A stretch of DNA of 64,000 bases from JACDAN01 sp963842235 (lineage in GTDB: Bacteria; Actinomycetota; Thermoleophilia; Gaiellales; Gaiellaceae), in NCBI GenBank assembly GCA_963842235.1, contig CAWJFT010000002.1, positions 1-64,000 on the forward strand. Reading direction: 5' to 3'. How positions within the stretch are numbered: the stretch's first letter is position 1; the number at the start of each line of letters is the position of its first letter. Below the pieces are notes generated by a model, which was not told where the DNA came from, did no database searches, and worked only from the letters and a program-made list of their open reading frames with translations. The position numbers and the translations under genes were made by a program. Of this stretch, positions 59,890 through 64,000 are shown piece by piece.

Positions 59890-60706
59890 TTCCATCGACG
59901 CGGCGAGCTCGATGCTCGTCGACGGCTCGGTGATCCTCGCGGGCGGAACCGAAGTCGTACCTCAGCTTCGGGACGGCATCCTCGAGGCGGAGCGGCTGGT
60001 CCAGATCGGCGATGTGGTCCCGCGGGGGATCGACGGACGCCGCATCGGCGCAGGAACCACGTTGGCGGAGCTGGAGGCGGACGCGCAGATCCCGGCCGTC
60101 CTGCGCGAGGCCTGCGGGCTCTCCGCCTCGCCGCAGCTGCGGGCGATGGGGACGATCGGCGGCAACCTCCTGCAGGCCACGCGCTGCTGGTACTGGAGGC
60201 TGCAGTACCCCTGCCGGCTTCACGGCGGCAATCGGTGCTTCGCGCGGGAGGGCGCGCACCGGGAGCACGCGATCTTCGGCAACGACTTCTGCGCCTCGGC
60301 GCATCCCTCCGATCCCGCGGCCGCGCTCATGGCCCTGGGGACGATCCTGCGGACGAACCGGCGCGAGCTCCCGATCGCCGAGCTCTACCGGCTCCCGACC
60401 GACGGCGATCGCTCGACGACGACGCTCGAGGACGGCGAGCTCATCCTGGAGCTCGAGTACGAGCAACCACTCGCCTCGACCTACCTGAAGGCGATGGACC
60501 GCCAGGCCTGGTCGTTCGCGATCGTCGGCGTCGCAGCGGCTCGCTACGAGTCGGGCACCAGGCTCGGTCTGGCCGGGGTCGCGCCGATCCCGTGGGCTCT
60601 GGACGGCGCCGCGGCACTCGAGCAGGCGACCCCGCTGCCGCAGACCGCCTACAAGGTCGAGATCGCGACGGCACTCGTGCGACGGGCGCTGGAGGCCGTC
60701 GCATGA
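59870..60706 (+). CDS. molybdenum hydroxylase FAD-binding medium subunit with extra cysteines
   Basis: About 278 aa from TTG 59870. FAD motifs GGTEVVPQLRDG (about 29-40) and TIGGNLLQATRCWYW (about 98-112). An insertion, CWYWRLQYPCRLHGGNRCFA, and a later FGNDFCASAHP supply four Cys, the arrangement seen in 4-hydroxybenzoyl-CoA-reductase-like medium subunits where they hold a [4Fe-4S] cluster. The ends overlap the large-subunit gene (20 bp) and the cyclophilin gene (ATGA). Confidence 0.87.
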   Translation: MELLRPDSIDAASSMLVDGSVILAGGTEVVPQLRDGILEAERLVQIGDVVPRGIDGRRIGAGTTLAELEADAQIPAVLREACGLSASPQLRAMGTIGGNLLQATRCWYWRLQYPCRLHGGNRCFAREGAHREHAIFGNDFCASAHPSDPAAALMALGTILRTNRRELPIAELYRLPTDGDRSTTTLEDGELILELEYEQPLASTYLKAMDRQAWSFAIVGVAAARYESGTRLGLAGVAPIPWALDGAAALEQATPLPQTAYKVEIATALVRRALEAVA

Positions 60707-61320
60707 AGCGTGCGGCGGCGGCCATGGCGGTCGTCGGGCTCCTTGCCGGTTGCGGGGGCGGCGGCGACTCCGGGCCGGCCGCGGAGTCCTGCAACACGGT
60801 GATCACCAGTCCCGAGGCCACGCCGGAGATCACGCCGCTTCCGTCTGGCGATTACTCGATCGAGTTCCAGACGACCAAGGGCAACTTCACCGTCGACATC
60901 GACGAGGATCTGTCGCCCTGTAACGGGGATTCGATGCTGCAGCTCGCCAAGATGGGCTTCTTCGACGGGGTCGTCTTCCACCGGATCGTGCCCGGTTTCG
61001 TGATCCAGGCAGGGCAATCGTCGAAAACGGCGGACGGCGGGCCCGGGTATACGACGGTCGACACGCCGCCCGAGGACACGGAGTACTCGAAGGGCGTCGT
61101 CGCGATGGCCAAGGCCGAAGGCGACGCGCCCGGAACGGGCAGCAGCCAGTTCTTCATCGTCACCGGCGACAGCGTCACGCTTCCGCCGGACTATGCGCCG
61201 ATCGGCAAGGTCACCGAGGGCATGGACGTCGTCGAGAAGATCGGCAAGCTCGGGGATCGAACGACGCAGCAGCCGACCGAGAAGGTCGTGATCGAGCACG
61301 CGAAGGCCTCCGGGCTCTAG
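60703..61320 (+). CDS. cyclophilin-type peptidyl-prolyl isomerase lipoprotein
   Basis: 205 aa. Lipobox VVGLLAGC (C17) marks an exported lipid-anchored protein. Then a cyclophilin domain: FDGVVFHRIVPGFVIQAG, GVVAMAKAEGDAPGTGSSQFFIV (active-site Gln/Phe) and a C-terminal IGKVTEGMDVVEKI. Speeds proline isomerisation of exported proteins. It overlaps the medium subunit by ATGA but is functionally unrelated to it on present evidence; the start in the longer frame (60235) is antisense noise. Confidence 0.9.
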   Translation: MKRAAAAMAVVGLLAGCGGGGDSGPAAESCNTVITSPEATPEITPLPSGDYSIEFQTTKGNFTVDIDEDLSPCNGDSMLQLAKMGFFDGVVFHRIVPGFVIQAGQSSKTADGGPGYTTVDTPPEDTEYSKGVVAMAKAEGDAPGTGSSQFFIVTGDSVTLPPDYAPIGKVTEGMDVVEKIGKLGDRTTQQPTEKVVIEHAKASGL

Positions 61321-61833
61321 GTGGTCGCGGCCGTCGTGTTGGCCGCCGGGGCAGGGAGCCGGTTCGGCGGCCCCAAGCAGCAGCTTTTGCTCCCAGCCGT
61401 GCTCGACGCGCTCCGGGCCAGCTCGGTCGAGGAGTTCGTCGTCGTCGCCGGCGCCTACCCGCTCGACGTTGACGCCCCGGTGGTCGAGTGTCCGGAGTGG
61501 GAGCTCGGGCCGGGCGCCTCGCTTCGCTGCGGTCTGAACGCGTTGCCGCCGGACGCCGAGGCCGCGGTCGTCGTGCTCGCCGACGGGCCCGATCTCGCTC
61601 CGGCCGCAGTCGACCGGGTGATCGAGGCCTGGGGCCGAGGGGCCGCCGAGATCCTCGCCGCCTCGTACGGCGGCGACCGCGGTCATCCAGTGCTACTGGG
61701 AAGAAGCGTCTGGGGCAGAATTCCGGACGAGGGCGCCCGCGCGTTCGACCCGATCCTCATCCCGTGCGACGACCTCGGCCCGCCGGGCGACATCGACCGG
61801 CCGGATCAGCTTCTCCCTACAGAGGGGTTCTGA
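61321..61833 (+). CDS. MobA/MocA-like nucleotidyltransferase
   Basis: 170 aa. VVLAAGAGSRFGGPKQQL is the NTP-binding loop of the MobA-like family; VVLADGPDLAPAAVDRVIEAW follows with the metal-binding DGP (usually DxP), and GGDRGHPVLLGRSVW with the typical GHPV motif. MocA proteins add CMP to molybdopterin for hydroxylases of exactly the type encoded just upstream, so a molybdopterin cytidylyltransferase is likely. GTG start immediately after the cyclophilin stop. Confidence 0.82.
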   Translation: MVAAVVLAAGAGSRFGGPKQQLLLPAVLDALRASSVEEFVVVAGAYPLDVDAPVVECPEWELGPGASLRCGLNALPPDAEAAVVVLADGPDLAPAAVDRVIEAWGRGAAEILAASYGGDRGHPVLLGRSVWGRIPDEGARAFDPILIPCDDLGPPGDIDRPDQLLPTEGF

Positions 61834-62056
61834 GCGCCGACAGCTTCGCCTTCAGCTCAGGCGACATCGGCTCTGAGATGGCGAGCCGGACGAAGCTGCG
61901 GAACTCGGCCTCGAACCGGTAGCGCTTCGCGCAGTACGCACAGCCCGCCAGATGCTCCTCCGCCTCGAGCCGCTCCTCCTCGGTGAGCACGCGGTCGAGG
62001 AAGGGCTGCATCATCTGCTCACACTTCTCGCAGGGATCGAAGGCGAACCCCGACAT
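61817..62056 (-). CDS. zinc anti-sigma factor (RsrA-like)
   Basis: 79 aa. FDPCEKCEQMM (C9, C12) and the HxxxCxxC zinc motif EEHLAGCAYCAKRY (H35, C39, C42) as in the ZAS family. Thiol oxidation releases zinc and frees the paired sigma factor in known RsrA systems. Start ATG 62056 overlaps the sigma stop by one base (TGATG). The frame also opens upstream to 62461 but only in the wrong context. Confidence 0.85.
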   Translation of the reverse strand: MSGFAFDPCEKCEQMMQPFLDRVLTEEERLEAEEHLAGCAYCAKRYRFEAEFRSFVRLAISEPMSPELKAKLSALRTPL

Positions 62057-62646
62057 CAGCTCTCCTCCACCGCCGATTCGGCGAGGTCTTGCTTGAGCAT
62101 CCGCCGGCCTCGATGCAGCCTCGACATGACTGTGCCGATCGGAATGCCGAGGATCTGCGCGGCATCGCTGTAGCTGAAATCGGCGAGGTCGACGAGCAGG
62201 ACGACGTCGCGGAAGTCGTGGGGAAGATCGGCGAGCGCCGTTACCGCGTCGTTCTGAGAGAGCCGCTCGACGATGCGCTGCTCGTCGGCGTTCCCGTCCC
62301 CCGTCGACTCCTCGAGGCGGTTGTAGAGGAAGTAGTCGTTCTCCTCCAGCGGCTGCTGGTCGGGAGTGCGCTGGATCTTCCGGCCGCGGTCGATGTTCAG
62401 GTTGGTGAGGATGCGGAAGAGCCAGGCGCGGAGGTTCGTCCCCGGCTGGAAGGAGCGCCACGCTCGGAATGCCCGTGCGTAGGTGTCCTGGACGAGGTCC
62501 TCGGCCTCCTCACGGGAACCGGACAATCGCCTCGCCACCTGATAGACCTGATCCGACAGCTCCAATGCCTCCTCTTCGAAGCGCACGCGGTCGCGGGCGT
62601 CTTCTGCCAGCTGCCGCGGAGAGCTCTCGGGCCTAGGCTCGCTCAC
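62056..62646 (-). CDS. ECF sigma factor, SigR/SigH-like
   Basis: About 196 aa from GTG 62646. Region 2: YQVARRLSGSREEAEDLVQDTYARAFRAWRSFQPGTNLRAWLFRILTNLNIDRGRK. Region 4: LADLPHDFRDVVLLVDLADFSYSDAAQILGIPIGTVMSRLHRGRRMLK. Directs RNA polymerase to oxidative and heat stress promoters in this family. The GTG start fits because the in-frame ATG at 62679 lies inside the promoter. Its own promoter matches the SigR/SigH consensus, implying autoregulation. Confidence 0.9.
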   Translation of the reverse strand: MSEPRPESSPRQLAEDARDRVRFEEEALELSDQVYQVARRLSGSREEAEDLVQDTYARAFRAWRSFQPGTNLRAWLFRILTNLNIDRGRKIQRTPDQQPLEENDYFLYNRLEESTGDGNADEQRIVERLSQNDAVTALADLPHDFRDVVLLVDLADFSYSDAAQILGIPIGTVMSRLHRGRRMLKQDLAESAVEES

Positions 62647-62678
62647 TCGCTCGACCGTAGCAGCCGTGCGCAGATGCA

Positions 62679-62704
62679 AACGACCTGCGTGTAGCCCCTA
62701 TTCC
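62679..62704 (-). promoter_or_regulatory. SigR/SigH-type autoregulatory promoter
   Basis: On the minus strand GGAAT (62704-62700), 18 bp spacer, GTT (62681-62679), matching the GGAAT-N18-GTT ECF consensus. It sits directly before the sigma factor gene and overlaps the 3' end of the upstream copper-chaperone gene. Confidence 0.65.
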
Positions 62705-62913
62705 GAGCGCTGGCGGAAGCCGGCGCCGTCAAGGGCGGCGACGAGGCGATCGCGGTCGGTGACCGCGTCGTCCCAATGCAGCGTGACCTGGCCCATGAGG
62801 TTCGCCGTCGCGAACTCCAACCCCTCCTGGCCGCGGAGCGCAGCGGCGAGGCGGTTGACGCAACGCTCGCAGCGGATCCCCGTCACGTCGAAGGTCTCGG
62901 TCTGGACGGCCAT
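62698..62913 (-). CDS. heavy-metal-associated (CopZ-like) domain protein
   Basis: 71 aa, one HMA ferredoxin-like fold. TFDVTGIRCERCVNRLAAALR carries CxxC metal ligands (C15, C18), and VTLHWDDAVTDRDRLVAALDGAGF completes it. Likely cytoplasmic Cu(I) or Zn chaperone; metal not proven. It overlaps the end of the upstream ligase-like gene by 31 bp and its 3' end carries the ECF promoter. Confidence 0.88.
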   Translation of the reverse strand: MAVQTETFDVTGIRCERCVNRLAAALRGQEGLEFATANLMGQVTLHWDDAVTDRDRLVAALDGAGFRQRSE

Positions 62914-63944
62914 GTGCGCTCCACGATATCTGCGGTCGCCGCCCGGGGATCCCCGATCTGGAGCTGCCTCGCCGCCTCGCACGTCGTCGGATCGAGGTCG
63001 GGCGGATCGACCGGAAGCTCCGCGAAGAGGGCGGGGGCGGAGAAGAGCCGCCCGTCGTGGATCAGCTGCGCTTCGGGCCCGAAACGCGCCGCCGCCCAGC
63101 GGTTCTGCTGGTAGATCCCCCGGTCGGCCGGCTCGGAGGCCGGATGCTCGAGCGCCCACCCGCACAGGCTGCTGAGCAGGGCGATGAACGCGGCCGCCAC
63201 CTCGAGGGCCGTCGGCTGGTCCGGCATGCGGACCTCGAGCGTTCCGAAGTTCGGGTGTAGCCGAACGTCCCACCAGAACTGGGTGTAGGTCGAGGCGAGA
63301 CCGGTGGCCAGGAACCGCTCCGTCCACTGCTCCCAGTCGTCGTAGGAGTCGAACACCGGCGGTGCGCCGCTGCGCGGGAGCTGCGCCAGGATCTCGGCGC
63401 GGTTCGAGGCGAGCCCTGTCGGCTTTCCGGCCAGGTAGGGCGAGTTCGCGGACAGCGCGAGCACGAGCGGGAGCCAGGGGAGGATCGTCTCCAGCGTCGC
63501 CAGGCATTCATCGCCGCTCGGCATCCCGACGTGGACGTGAATCCCGTTCACCCCCTGCCGCCGTGCAGTCACACCCGCGTAACCAACGAACTCCCGGTAG
63601 CGCTTCTCGTCGACGATCTCGAGCTCCTCCGGCTCGGCGAAGGGGTGAGAGCCGGCTGCGGCGAGACGGCGGCCACGGCGCTCCAGCAGCTCGGCAGCTC
63701 GTCCGCGGAGCGTGGCCAGCGCCTCCACCGCCTCGTCCACCGACGTGCAGACATCGGTGTTCAGCTCGACGACCGACGCGTGGAGCTCCGTCTTCAGCCG
63801 TCCTGGCAGCTCGTCGCCTTCGGCGTCGGCGAGCAGCTGCGTGACGGCCGGCACGGGAGCAAGCGACTCCCCGTCGAGCAGCATCACCTCCTCCTCCACA
63901 CCGATCGAGAGCGCCGGGCTCTCGCCGAAGTGGCGCTCGATCAC
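62883..63944 (-). CDS. carboxylate-amine ligase, glutamate-cysteine ligase 2 family (YbdK-like)
   Basis: 353 aa. Signatures: IGVEEEVMLLDGESLAPVP near the start (EEE metal/ATP region), LHASVVELNTDVCTSVDEA, GVNGIHVHVGMPSGDECL and LRTLEVR-like FGTLEVRMPDQP. This family joins glutamate to cysteine or a related amine in an ATP-dependent way; with the adjacent SigR/RsrA pair a thiol-stress role is attractive but unproven. GTG 63944 overlaps the next upstream stop (GTGA). Confidence 0.87.
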   Translation of the reverse strand: MIERHFGESPALSIGVEEEVMLLDGESLAPVPAVTQLLADAEGDELPGRLKTELHASVVELNTDVCTSVDEAVEALATLRGRAAELLERRGRRLAAAGSHPFAEPEELEIVDEKRYREFVGYAGVTARRQGVNGIHVHVGMPSGDECLATLETILPWLPLVLALSANSPYLAGKPTGLASNRAEILAQLPRSGAPPVFDSYDDWEQWTERFLATGLASTYTQFWWDVRLHPNFGTLEVRMPDQPTALEVAAAFIALLSSLCGWALEHPASEPADRGIYQQNRWAAARFGPEAQLIHDGRLFSAPALFAELPVDPPDLDPTTCEAARQLQIGDPRAATADIVERTWPSRPRPST

Positions 63945-64000
63945 CGGCGGTCGGTCGCGAGGCGCAGTCCGAGCGCGACGAGCACAACGCCCAGCACGGC
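63941..64000 (-). CDS. membrane protein C-terminus (partial)
   Basis: Only the last 19 residues are inside the window: AVLGVVLVALGLRLATDRR then TGA, one hydrophobic helix with a positive end. The stop overlaps the ligase-like start. Its family cannot be named from this. Confidence 0.55.
   Translation of the reverse strand, partial: AVLGVVLVALGLRLATDRR

Overview
The window is a GC-rich, gene-dense bacterial chromosome segment on which I recognise about 69 protein genes, two of them cut by the window edges. There are no rRNA, tRNA, CRISPR or phage signals. Frequent GTG/TTG starts, 1-4 bp stop/start overlaps, a DasR-type operator and a SigR/RsrA-like sigma/zinc anti-sigma pair with a GGAAT-N18-GTT promoter point to Actinomycetota. 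The mix of 2-oxoacid:ferredoxin oxidoreductase, archaeal-type NadM and ApgM, XRE-TPR regulators and RTX/beta-propeller exported proteins suggests a deep lineage such as Thermoleophilia. That placement is inference, not proof.

Layout. 1-3.2 kb: sugar ABC ATPase start, divergent from a murQ-nagA-SIS amino-sugar recycling operon under a dre-like operator. 3.2-9.6 kb: EamA / cyclic-nucleotide-binding / flavoprotein operon, coiled-coil and membrane proteins, SCO1, MFS. 9.7-14.1 kb: exported beta-propeller protein, MarR-MFS operon with twin operators, RTX protein. 14.2-17.2 kb: korAB. 17.2-22.5 kb: MITE-like palindrome, cupin, VOC protein, solitary infA, AlkA-like glycosylase, proC (frameshifted), pgl, HTH regulator. 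22.5-28.3 kb: fadA-fadB and a DEAH helicase. 28.3-33.7 kb: tightly overlapped selD-nadM-apgM-pip-ctaA-PAC2 operon. 33.9-35.9 kb: XRE-TPR regulator with two tiny ORFs and a hairpin-rich spacer. 35.9-42.8 kb: TetR, two efflux systems, acyl-CoA synthetase, SDR. 42.8-52.4 kb: nadE, mug, OsmC, class V aminotransferase, MscS, epimerase, SIS, thioesterase, M16 peptidase. 52.4-62 kb: acs, M24 peptidase, amidohydrolase, a three-subunit molybdenum hydroxylase, cyclophilin lipoprotein, MocA-like protein. 62-64 kb: ECF sigma/anti-sigma pair, copper-chaperone-like protein, glutamate-cysteine-ligase-like protein.

Most unusual signals. (1) A 77-bp element occurs three times (15289-15365 on -, 46347-46423 and 51062-51138 on +). 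It starts at or 1 nt after a stop codon, folds into two hairpins with compensatory changes, and ends 22-23 nt before the next start codon: a candidate undescribed intercistronic RNA element. (2) An XRE-TPR regulator is flanked by a 32-aa membrane peptide gene and a divergent 27-aa ORF with its own promoter, 9-bp inverted-repeat operator and terminators, resembling a peptide-signalling locus. (3) Three genes (pgl, ctaA, an acyl-CoA synthetase) have no plausible start other than CTG in a CTGA overlap with the previous stop. (4) A 167-bp TA-bounded palindrome fits a MITE.

Five genes (proC, apgM, a class V aminotransferase, a thioesterase and the molybdenum hydroxylase large subunit) each carry one single-base frameshift, several in or beside G/C runs. 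Sequencing error is the simplest reading.
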